From contig BNUH01000036.1 in the NCBI GenBank assembly GCA_025997215.1, forward strand, positions 1-28,054: DNA of 28,054 bases. The letters run 5' to 3'. Origin of the DNA: Clostridia bacterium. GTDB taxonomy: Bacteria; Bacillota_A; Clostridia; Christensenellales; Aristaeellaceae. The notes under the pieces were generated by a model. That model was given only the letters and a program-made list of their open reading frames with translations. It searched no databases and was not told the DNA's origin. This document shows positions 1 through 7,354 of the stretch, one piece after another; position 1 is the stretch's first letter; each line of letters starts with the position of its first letter. Made by a program: the position numbers and the translations under genes.

Positions 1-127
1 TTCATGCGAAACGCTGGAAATATTGAGGAATGCCGCGCTTGGCGCGCGTTATGCCGTTGTGCTGACTGTAGTTAGCAGCACTAACGCCAGCCAAACGCTG
101 GCCAATGTCCACTTCACTTATCAGCGG
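1..127. repeat. 127-bp exact direct repeat, copy 1, at contig edge
   Basis: Every base from 1 to 127 is identical to 1991..2117, and the two copies diverge at the next base (c at 128, g at 2118). In copy 2 the sequence encodes the end of the helical region of the large surface protein. Here the same reading frame runs out at 211. The frame that continues as the gene (105..2339) is a different one. The length equals a standard maximum assembly k-mer, and the copy starts at base 1, so an assembly-graph overlap is the simplest explanation. A real duplication remains possible. Confidence 0.95.
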
Positions 128-2339
128 CAATGGTTATACCATACGAAACATCACCTCGGCTCTGTTCAGCAACATGCCAAACGGCGCGACTATCAACAAT
201 CTCAAGTTTGAATACGGCACGTTCACTATCACGTCAACTGGAAACACTGGGTTGATCCTGGCTGCGCCCGGCACCGCTAATTCCAACATCAGCTTCAACA
301 ACTGTGAGATTACTCAAGGTAATGTAACCATCAATGCCACGGCGACGATAGCGTCGTCCAGCATAGGCGGGTTCGTCGGGCTGTTCGCACAGGCCAGCGG
401 TTATTCATTTAGTTTCGTTAATTGCATAAACCGTGCAAACTTTAATATCACTGGCACGCAGCGAACCGCTTGCTACGTCGGCGGCATACTGGGCAGCAGC
501 ACCAGCGCCAGCACAACCAAGTCGATTAATTCCTGTATGAACACGGGGAATATCTCGTTCACATTCAACACCCAGGCTATTGCGAACGGTTCGGGTGGTT
601 ATGTCGGCGGCATTGCCGGGAACGTGACCGACTGCAGCATCACCTTCTGCACGAATAAGGGGAATATCAACGCGGCAGGAAACAACACCTACGGCACAAA
701 GCTAAGCGCGGGCGGCATCGTCGGCCTGTTCACATCTAACGGTCAAGCGTTGGCTATCCGCAACAACCGCAATGAAGGCGCGGTCACGGCGGGCAGGACG
801 GCCACAACCGCAGGCACTACCAATGCCGACCGCATCAGCCCGGACTGCGGATATGCCGGAGGCATAGCGGCCAGGGTCGTTCGATCGAATAACAGCGCGC
901 CGGTGTTAACCATAGACGGCAATATGAGCGCCGGGTCTGTTTCAGGACGCCTGGGCGTCGGCGGGTTGATAGGCGGGTTTTACTCCACATCGACCCTGGC
1001 CGCAAGCAACGTTACGATTGAAAACAATATCTGCTGTATTCCCAGCCCTATCCTCGGCGTCGCGCGCGTGGGCGGGCTGATCGGAGACGTTTACCTTAAC
1101 GCAACCAACGCCAGGGTTACCATCCAGAATAATTTCATTTCGGAAGCGTATATCGGCGCGACGCTCAGCAATACGGCTCCGCTCGTCGGCGCGCAAGCCT
1201 CCGCCGGAGCGCGAATAATCGGATTCACTGACGCGGGGAATATCGCTCGTCTGCTGCTTAACAACAACACAGCCAACTCGGATATGGTTGTGAGCGCCAA
1301 CAACGCCGTAACCAATTACACGTACACATACGCCTCATCGCTGCAGAGCGCGACCGTACCCACCACCGGAACGGGCAGCACAGGCTATGGACCTGCACTG
1401 GCGCAGGGCGTTAACAACGCTATGGTTGGATTGGACACGCTGCAATGCCCGCTGTGCAGCGGCTTACCTGACGGGGTCACCATGTCGGGCAAGTCCGTAA
1501 ACCTCCAGCCCGCGTGTCCCAACGCCAATGCCGGGTGTACGGACGCGAGCGGTGAGTACGCGGCGTTGATGTCCGCGCTGCAGGAACAATCCGCCGCGCT
1601 CGATACCATCATCACACTGGAGCAGCAGAAGGTGACATATGTGAATAATTCGTCCGCCATATCGACTGCGATGAAGAACCAGCTGATCCTAAGCGCAAAC
1701 TCGCTCATAAACGCGGCTGCTGAACAGCGCGACGAGTTACAGGATAATTACGGCTGTATAAACGAATATGCCAATATGCCCGTCTGCGTGGAGGAATTCG
1801 TGTCCTTTTTCAACAGTTATAGCCAAGTCCGGCTTTCAATGAGCAGCCTGTTTGGCGCTGAGAGCGGCAAGCTGCTATCCGTCCTATCCCGTTTCAGCCA
1901 GGTGCCGCCGGAGGACCTGCTCGCCATTAACGAGAGCATTCGACAAATGGAGCAGATTCAAGCGCAAATATCCGCGAATATTGCCAACGCTTCATGCGAA
2001 ACGCTGGAAATATTGAGGAATGCCGCGCTTGGCGCGCGTTATGCCGTTGTGCTGACTGTAGTTAGCAGCACTAACGCCAGCCAAACGCTGGCCAATGTCC
2101 ACTTCACTTATCAGCGGGATGGTTTCAGCGCGACGGTGTCAGCCGATGGCAGCGGCAAGCTCATACTGCCCTGCATGATTCCCGGCACGTCGTTCACATT
2201 GACACTCCAGCCCAACCAATCCTTGACGGGACCAGCCGGGGCGACAGGCGCGACCATTACTGCGACACTCAGCGACAGGGCCACTCTTACGGGCAGCAAC
2301 AATGTTGCGGATGGCCGGATCGCGCTCGCCGCGAGCTGA
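105..2339 (+). CDS. Surface-type protein: GLUG-like beta-helix, helical modules, C-terminal beta domain (5' end missing)
   Basis: The function is unknown. About residues 5-400 form a right-handed beta-helix-like region with GLUG-type turns (VGGILG, VGGIAG, AGGIVG, VGGLIG) and many N/G/T-rich strands. A cysteine-rich linker follows (about 447-478; C448, C451, C471, C478). Two helical stretches come next (about 485-550 and 565-640). The second matches the module shared by the next genes (LFGAESGKL, then DLLAINESI). A C-terminal beta-rich segment of about 75 residues contains a short collagen-like TGPAGATGAT. The true start is not visible. By comparison with the convergent homologue at 7355..9496, about 45 N-terminal residues are missing, and residues 1-8 come from the 127-bp edge repeat. 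It lies 12 bp upstream of the next gene, so they are probably co-transcribed. A bacterial adhesin-like or spore-surface role is inferred only from architecture. Confidence 0.75.
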   Translation: MSTSLISGNGYTIRNITSALFSNMPNGATINNLKFEYGTFTITSTGNTGLILAAPGTANSNISFNNCEITQGNVTINATATIASSSIGGFVGLFAQASGYSFSFVNCINRANFNITGTQRTACYVGGILGSSTSASTTKSINSCMNTGNISFTFNTQAIANGSGGYVGGIAGNVTDCSITFCTNKGNINAAGNNTYGTKLSAGGIVGLFTSNGQALAIRNNRNEGAVTAGRTATTAGTTNADRISPDCGYAGGIAARVVRSNNSAPVLTIDGNMSAGSVSGRLGVGGLIGGFYSTSTLAASNVTIENNICCIPSPILGVARVGGLIGDVYLNATNARVTIQNNFISEAYIGATLSNTAPLVGAQASAGARIIGFTDAGNIARLLLNNNTANSDMVVSANNAVTNYTYTYASSLQSATVPTTGTGSTGYGPALAQGVNNAMVGLDTLQCPLCSGLPDGVTMSGKSVNLQPACPNANAGCTDASGEYAALMSALQEQSAALDTIITLEQQKVTYVNNSSAISTAMKNQLILSANSLINAAAEQRDELQDNYGCINEYANMPVCVEEFVSFFNSYSQVRLSMSSLFGAESGKLLSVLSRFSQVPPEDLLAINESIRQMEQIQAQISANIANASCETLEILRNAALGARYAVVLTVVSSTNASQTLANVHFTYQRDGFSATVSADGSGKLILPCMIPGTSFTLTLQPNQSLTGPAGATGATITATLSDRATLTGSNNVADGRIALAAS
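1991..2117. repeat. 127-bp exact direct repeat, copy 2, inside the first surface gene
   Basis: This is the second copy of bases 1..127, lying in frame inside the large surface-protein gene and encoding about residues 630-671. The offset between copies is 1990 bp, which is not a multiple of three. A tandem duplication would therefore not keep the reading frame through the junction. This copy is the native context, because the protein reads smoothly through both of its edges. Confidence 0.95.
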
Positions 2340-2351
2340 TAGGGTTACGGT

Positions 2352-4385
2352 ATGGCTACGCGCTATGTATCCACGTTCGCACAGATAACCCCGGCTATCA
2401 CAGCATCGGCCAACGGTGACAGCATTGTATTCCAGGCGCCTATCACATTGACCGCCGGGCTGACTATCACCGCCAATAAATCGATCACGTTTGTGTCGGA
2501 TTCTGGCGGACCGTATACGCTCACGCGCGGTACCGCCTATGCGGGCGTGCTGATCACTATCAACGCCTCCGCCGAGCTGACCCTCACCAGCATCACCATC
2601 GACGGCGGGTCGCGTACGGGCGTGTCGCAGCTGATATCGAATTCCGGCCAGCTAATACTGGCGCTCAGTGCAACGCTGCAGAATAATTTTTCCAACACTA
2701 CGGGCGGGGCAATATACAACACTGGCTCCGGTTCGGAGACGACCATCAATAGCGGCAGAATTTTCAACAACCGCGGCACAAGCGGCGGGGCGATATACAA
2801 CGTAGTCGCTTGCGGACTGACGATCACGGGCGGCGTTATCACGGGCAACACTGCCACCACTACCACCGCCGGCAACGGCGGCGGCGCGGTATTCAACCTG
2901 GGTTCCATGAACATGACAGGCGGTACGATCCAGAATAACACGGCGCAATTGGGCGGCGGCATATACCAAGGCTACAACACAACGGCCAGCACCCATCTGA
3001 TGATCAGCGGCGGCATAGTGCGATTCAACATGGCCACGGCGAATGGAGGCGGTATCTATATCGCGGGCAACAGCGCCACCACGCCGCCAGTATCGATCCA
3101 GGGCAACACGAGCATACTCGGCAATATAGCTGGTACAAACGGCGGCGGCATCGGCTGGGAAAATGTGAACAACCTGGATCGCCTGCGCGTTGAGCATTAC
3201 GTCACATTCGCCAATAACTCCGCTCAAAATGGCTATATAATGACAGCCGCCGCGGACATTGCCAGGCATGCGGATCACATCCAAGCGACAGCCTTCACTC
3301 AACCCTTCATATATGCGTATAATAATATGGATATACAGTATACGTCCGGTACGCTGGTAACGCCGTATACAGTAACGTTCACATCGCCTCATCATAGCTA
3401 CACTTATAGAGTAGCGTCCGGCGGCTATGTCGACGATCCTTACAGACCCGACACAATCTGCGGGCACTATGCGGTCAACTGGTATACCGATCCAGCATTC
3501 ACCAATCTGTATAATTACGATCAACCTATAACGGGCAATCTGCAGCTGTATGGCAATGAGGAGTATATCCCCTGCTTCTACAAGGCCACATTCGAATCCG
3601 ATGGCGGTACTCCAGCCGCCACTCAGCAGATCGCCGAAAACCAGCTGGTCGTCCAACCCCCTGATCCCAAGCGGGATTGTGACATTTTCCTGGGCTGGTA
3701 CACCGCGCCTGCGGGTCAAACGGGCACGCTGTATAACTTTTCAACGCCAATGACCCAGAATACCAAGCTATACGCACGCTGGACGCAGCAGGTATGCCCG
3801 CCTGAAAAGAATGTCACATTCGATTCCTGGGGCGGTTCGCCGGTGGCTGCCCAGACGGTATACCAGGGCACCGCAGCGGCTGAACCCGAGCCGCCTACGC
3901 GATGGTGCGATGTGTTCCTGGGATGGTACACGAGCCGCGACGCGACCGAGCCATGGTCATTCAGCGCGCCTGTGACAAACGACATGACGCTTACCGCGAA
4001 ATGGGAGCATCGCAACTGCCTTATGGGTATGCCTGTGGAGAATAAGCCGCTTAAAGCTACACTGGCGGCAGTCGCGGCGTCAACGGCGCAATGCTCCGCC
4101 GCAATGGCGTCGCTCATGTCGGCAGAGGGGCAGAAGATAACGGCGGCCACCCAAGCGACCGACCCGGCGTCCGGCAAGATAAAACCATATTACCAGCAGA
4201 ATCCAGCCGCCGCGCTGACGGACCTTACCGCCGTCAACGAATCCGCAAATGAGCTGCTGGCCAGCATGCGCAAACTGGATCAGATTCTCAATGCCAAGCG
4301 CCAGTTGGCGTTGGAACTGCTGCCATTCGTCGAGCGCTTTGAATGCGTCGAGTTATGCGAGTGCACGCCCGAAACTTATCAGTAA
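2352..4385 (+). CDS. Leaderless beta-helix / Cys-bearing InlB-repeat surface protein
   Basis: The product has 677 residues and its function is unknown. Residues 1-300 form a parallel beta-helix with GGAIYN, GGAVFN and GGGIY turns, of the polymorphic-outer-membrane / pectate-lyase-like type. Residues 340-556 hold three InlB B-like repeats. The second and third have the classic FLGWYT and ending YARW/TAKW; the first is degenerate (NWYTD, LQLYG). Each repeat carries two cysteines at near-constant spacing (C370, C408, C443, C482, C519, C556), which is unusual because most InlB repeats lack cysteine. About 565-660 is the shared helical module (SAEGQKI, TDP, AVNESAN). The tail is Cys-rich (CVELCEC). 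There is no signal peptide: the chain starts MATRYVST and goes straight into the helix. ATG 2352 is the first start after the previous stop. An extracellular structural or adhesive role is inferred. Confidence 0.85.
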   Translation: MATRYVSTFAQITPAITASANGDSIVFQAPITLTAGLTITANKSITFVSDSGGPYTLTRGTAYAGVLITINASAELTLTSITIDGGSRTGVSQLISNSGQLILALSATLQNNFSNTTGGAIYNTGSGSETTINSGRIFNNRGTSGGAIYNVVACGLTITGGVITGNTATTTTAGNGGGAVFNLGSMNMTGGTIQNNTAQLGGGIYQGYNTTASTHLMISGGIVRFNMATANGGGIYIAGNSATTPPVSIQGNTSILGNIAGTNGGGIGWENVNNLDRLRVEHYVTFANNSAQNGYIMTAAADIARHADHIQATAFTQPFIYAYNNMDIQYTSGTLVTPYTVTFTSPHHSYTYRVASGGYVDDPYRPDTICGHYAVNWYTDPAFTNLYNYDQPITGNLQLYGNEEYIPCFYKATFESDGGTPAATQQIAENQLVVQPPDPKRDCDIFLGWYTAPAGQTGTLYNFSTPMTQNTKLYARWTQQVCPPEKNVTFDSWGGSPVAAQTVYQGTAAAEPEPPTRWCDVFLGWYTSRDATEPWSFSAPVTNDMTLTAKWEHRNCLMGMPVENKPLKATLAAVAASTAQCSAAMASLMSAEGQKITAATQATDPASGKIKPYYQQNPAAALTDLTAVNESANELLASMRKLDQILNAKRQLALELLPFVERFECVELCECTPETYQ

Positions 4386-4440
4386 ATTATTATTCTTTTG
4401 AATTATTATATTATGTGGATATTGAATAGGTGAGTAAACT

Positions 4441-6567
4441 ATGCCGACTTATAACATTACCTCATACACTGAACTACAGACCCGATTCGCCAACGCTGCG
4501 AACGGCGACGTCTTTGTCCTGGTCAATCCGATAGAGTATAACACCAACACGCTGTTGACGCTGACCGCTAACCCGGCCAAGACCGTCACACTCAAGTCTG
4601 CGGTTGGCGGGCCATATGTCATCAAGCGGATGCCCGCCGCATCCGGCAGCCTTATAACCATCAATTATGGCTCTACACTGATCCTTAGCAGCGTTATACT
4701 GGATGGCAACCGGACCATCATTTCGGACGCGGTAGGCCCGCTTATCAACAACTTAGGCACATTTATCATGAACGCCGACCCTGACATCGGCGTTGGCTCC
4801 ACCCTGCGCAACAATGCGATCACCACCAACAACACCCAATTCGGCGGCGGTTTGCACAACAATTACACCAACACCCAGCGCAGCACCGCCACCATAACAG
4901 ATGGAACTATAACAAATAACTATTCATACCGAGGCGGCGGTATCAGCAACAGCGATCAATGCACTCTGAATATTACAGGCGGCACTATAACGGATAACCG
5001 GGCCTGGGGTTATGGCGGAGGCATCCGCAACGCGGGAACTATGACCTTTACCGGAGGCATTATCGAAAACAACGTCGCCGAAGAGGATGGCGGCGGCATC
5101 GCCCAGAATTCGCAGGCGGCGTCCAGCTTGACCATTGATGGCGCCTCGATCCAATACAACATAGCCTCGGGCACCAGCACCACGGTGTCGGATCGCGGAT
5201 ACGGCGGCGGCATATATGTGATCGGGCATAGCGCCACCGCGCCGCAGGTTTATATCGGCTGGGATGGCGCAGCCACCATCATCAGCAACAATGTAGCCAG
5301 GAAAAACGGCGGCGGGATTGAGATAGAAAGCCCATACGAGGCGTATACAAGGCTGTTCGTCGGGCCAAACGTCATATTCAGCGACAATTCGGCACAGGCC
5401 GTATACCAAATGACGAATCCCGCCGATATAGCCATTTATAATAATCAGGTTAAAGCCACCCAATTCAGTTTTGGAATGCAATATGGGTATAACAACTTCG
5501 ACATATCCTATACGTCAGCCAGCGCGGAACCTATTCAAACCAGCACCGTAATATTCGACACCGCTAACTACAATTACCCAAGCCAGAACATGCCCACGGG
5601 CAGCATCGCCGCAAACCCATTCAACCCGCCCAGTGACTGCGGTTACTATGATGTGGTGTGGTATACAGATCCCAGCCTGGACGATCAGTATCTATACAAC
5701 TTTTCACTGCCAGTGGACGTACCTGAGCTGACCCTATACGGCAAGGAAACATTTGTACCGTGCTATTACAACGTTGCATTTACAGCCAACGGCGGCGATC
5801 CACCGCCCGACGCCCAGTCGGTTGAGCAGGACGCTCTCGCCGAGGAACCCGAGACCATGACGCGCGGATGCGACTATTTCGACGGCTGGTACACGTCCAG
5901 CACATTTGAGCCCAATACCAAGTGGGAATTCAACATCCCTATAACAGAGAACATGCGCCTGTACGCCCGGTGGATAGCCAACTCATGCCCTCAACCAGTA
6001 ACAGTGTTCTTCGATACCCAGGGCGCTAACGAGATTCCGGAGCAGACGATACTCGCCGGACAGTTAGCAACTAAGCCTCCTGATCCGGAACGCGGCTGCG
6101 ATCAATTCCTGGGCTGGTATTTGAACGGAAACATTCTGAACCCCTGGGCCTTCAACAAGCCTGTCCCAATGGATATACAACTGATAGCACGCTGGAAGCA
6201 TTATCCATGCATACTCGGCGGACGTATGCCATGGTACGAGCGCGCTCAGGTGCTCAGCGCAGTCGCGCTATCGGTGGGTATGCAGGAAACCGCACTGGCC
6301 AGGATTATGGAGAGTGAAGCGATTAAGATACAGACGGCGGCGCGTATGACGGACCCCGACAGCCCGACGCAGTCAGCGGTCTACGCGAATAATCCCGCTC
6401 TCGCAATGGTGCACTTGGTAAGCGTCAACAATTCTGCCAACCGGATGATGGACAGCATCAAGCAATTGGAATGCGTCATTACCAAAAAGCATAAACGCGT
6501 GATTGATTTCCTCAAGTATATAGAATTCTCATACTGCCAGCGAGATTGTGACTGTACGCCTAATTAA
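4441..6567 (+). CDS. Leaderless beta-helix / Cys-bearing InlB-repeat surface protein, paralogue
   Basis: The product has 708 residues and is a clear paralogue of the preceding gene with the same domain order. The N-terminus MPTYNITSYTELQ is leaderless and runs into a beta-helix to about residue 330 (GGGLHN, GGGISN, GGGIRN, GGGIYV). Both paralogues share a GGPY motif near residue 56. Three InlB-like repeats span about 365-590, with FDGWYT and FLGWYL motifs. Their six cysteines (C400, C441, C477, C516, C553, C590) fall at the same relative positions as in the paralogue. The shared helical module is at about 600-695 (VGMQETALA, AIKIQ, MTDP, VNNSAN). The tail is CQRDCDC. ATG 4441 follows AGGTGAG with a 7-nt gap. 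The 55-bp upstream gap is AT-rich and could hold a promoter, but I see no convincing -35/-10 pair. Confidence 0.87.
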   Translation: MPTYNITSYTELQTRFANAANGDVFVLVNPIEYNTNTLLTLTANPAKTVTLKSAVGGPYVIKRMPAASGSLITINYGSTLILSSVILDGNRTIISDAVGPLINNLGTFIMNADPDIGVGSTLRNNAITTNNTQFGGGLHNNYTNTQRSTATITDGTITNNYSYRGGGISNSDQCTLNITGGTITDNRAWGYGGGIRNAGTMTFTGGIIENNVAEEDGGGIAQNSQAASSLTIDGASIQYNIASGTSTTVSDRGYGGGIYVIGHSATAPQVYIGWDGAATIISNNVARKNGGGIEIESPYEAYTRLFVGPNVIFSDNSAQAVYQMTNPADIAIYNNQVKATQFSFGMQYGYNNFDISYTSASAEPIQTSTVIFDTANYNYPSQNMPTGSIAANPFNPPSDCGYYDVVWYTDPSLDDQYLYNFSLPVDVPELTLYGKETFVPCYYNVAFTANGGDPPPDAQSVEQDALAEEPETMTRGCDYFDGWYTSSTFEPNTKWEFNIPITENMRLYARWIANSCPQPVTVFFDTQGANEIPEQTILAGQLATKPPDPERGCDQFLGWYLNGNILNPWAFNKPVPMDIQLIARWKHYPCILGGRMPWYERAQVLSAVALSVGMQETALARIMESEAIKIQTAARMTDPDSPTQSAVYANNPALAMVHLVSVNNSANRMMDSIKQLECVITKKHKRVIDFLKYIEFSYCQRDCDCTPN

Positions 6568-6661
6568 CCCATGTGCCATTAAGCATATATTCACACAATG
6601 CCATTATCAGCATATACTGGCATTAACTACCATAATCCGCATCAGGAAGGAGGTTCGGGCT

Positions 6662-7045
6662 GTGAGCCTGCCAACCATTAAGATTCCTACAATAGATACG
6701 CATTTGGCGTTGTATAATGTCATGGGTTCAATCGCCCTGCAGGAAACAGCTATCGCGAATCTACTGAACGCGGACGGCGCAAAAATCCAGCAGGCTGTCG
6801 CGCTGACCGATCCGACGTCCGAAGACTTTGGACAGCGGTATCCTGAAGGCGCTGCGCCAGCCCTGGCGGATTTGCTATCCGTCAATGATTCCGTTGGCCA
6901 ACTGATGTCGACTATGGCAACTATGGAATCATCACTGCGCGAAAAACTCAACTGCATTCTACTGTACCTCAACTCGAACCTGAATCTGGATGAATCAGCA
7001 GACTGCACGCCGCCCGCCGAACCGCAGGTGGAGCAGCGTGAATGA
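6662..7045 (+). CDS. Small protein made almost only of the shared helical module
   Basis: The product has 127 residues and its function is unknown. Residues about 15-103 are the same module found at the end of the two large proteins upstream: SIALQETAIANLLNADGAKI, then LTDP, then DLLSVNDSV, then a helix ending NCILLYL. A short tail has one cysteine (ADCTPP). The start is GTG 6662, chosen because a perfect AAGGAGG (6647..6653) lies 8 nt upstream. The frame is open further upstream, but that part does not resemble the family. It may be a subunit that pairs with the module of the larger proteins. I recall similar SIALEE...LNAEGEK stretches in collagen-like or spore-associated Firmicutes proteins, from memory and unverified. 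Confidence 0.82.
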   Translation: MSLPTIKIPTIDTHLALYNVMGSIALQETAIANLLNADGAKIQQAVALTDPTSEDFGQRYPEGAAPALADLLSVNDSVGQLMSTMATMESSLREKLNCILLYLNSNLNLDESADCTPPAEPQVEQRE

Positions 7046-7343
7046 AGATTGCCTGGCGGACATCAGCGGCAGCGACGCGCTCAGCAGCATTATCGCATCC
7101 ATAGCGCTGCAGGAGGCCGCGCTTTCCCATATAGTCAATGCTAACAGCGAACTACTCACCAATGCGATTAAGCTGACCGACGCCCAAACCATGGGTGAGG
7201 TAGGGAAGTCAGCTAACGTCGCAGACCTGCTCGCCGTCAGTGGGAGCATTAAGGATGTCGCCGCCGTCGCTGTGACGATCGAAAACCAGCTTAAGTGCAA
7301 ATTATGCGGCGTGCTTGCATTCATGACAGAGCAGGATAATTAA
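7038..7343 (+). CDS. Second small stand-alone helical-module protein
   Basis: The product has 101 residues, mostly the shared module: SIALQEAALSHIVNANSELL, KLTDAQ, DLLAVSGSI, then a helix with CKLC near residues 87-90. The chosen start is GTG 7038, preceded by GGTGGAG about 4 nt upstream. It overlaps the end of the previous gene by 8 bp (GTGAATGA), so translation is probably coupled. An in-frame ATG at 6990 is an alternative but would add a basic stretch not seen in the relatives. The two small proteins are diverged paralogues and might form a hetero-oligomer. The gene ends only 11 bp from the end of the convergent gene, with no terminator hairpin between them. Confidence 0.78.
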   Translation: MNEDCLADISGSDALSSIIASIALQEAALSHIVNANSELLTNAIKLTDAQTMGEVGKSANVADLLAVSGSIKDVAAVAVTIENQLKCKLCGVLAFMTEQDN

Positions 7344-7354
7344 CGCATATTACT

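Noticed and set aside
2700..3150. Repeated GGCGGC-rich units as a possible CRISPR or DNA repeat array
   Set aside because: The periodicity comes from the GGxIYN turns of the encoded beta-helix. The DNA units are not identical and have no regular spacers.
2652..3719. A 355-codon open frame on the minus strand, and similar long antisense frames over the surface genes
   Set aside because: The translation is low-complexity and not protein-like, with no ribosome site. It mirrors the Gly/Asn/Thr-rich codon pattern of the forward beta-helix gene.
4386..4440. AT-rich gap as promoter for the second InlB-type gene
   Set aside because: TTGAAT and TATTGA-like boxes occur, but neither the sequence nor the spacing is better than expected in AT-rich DNA.
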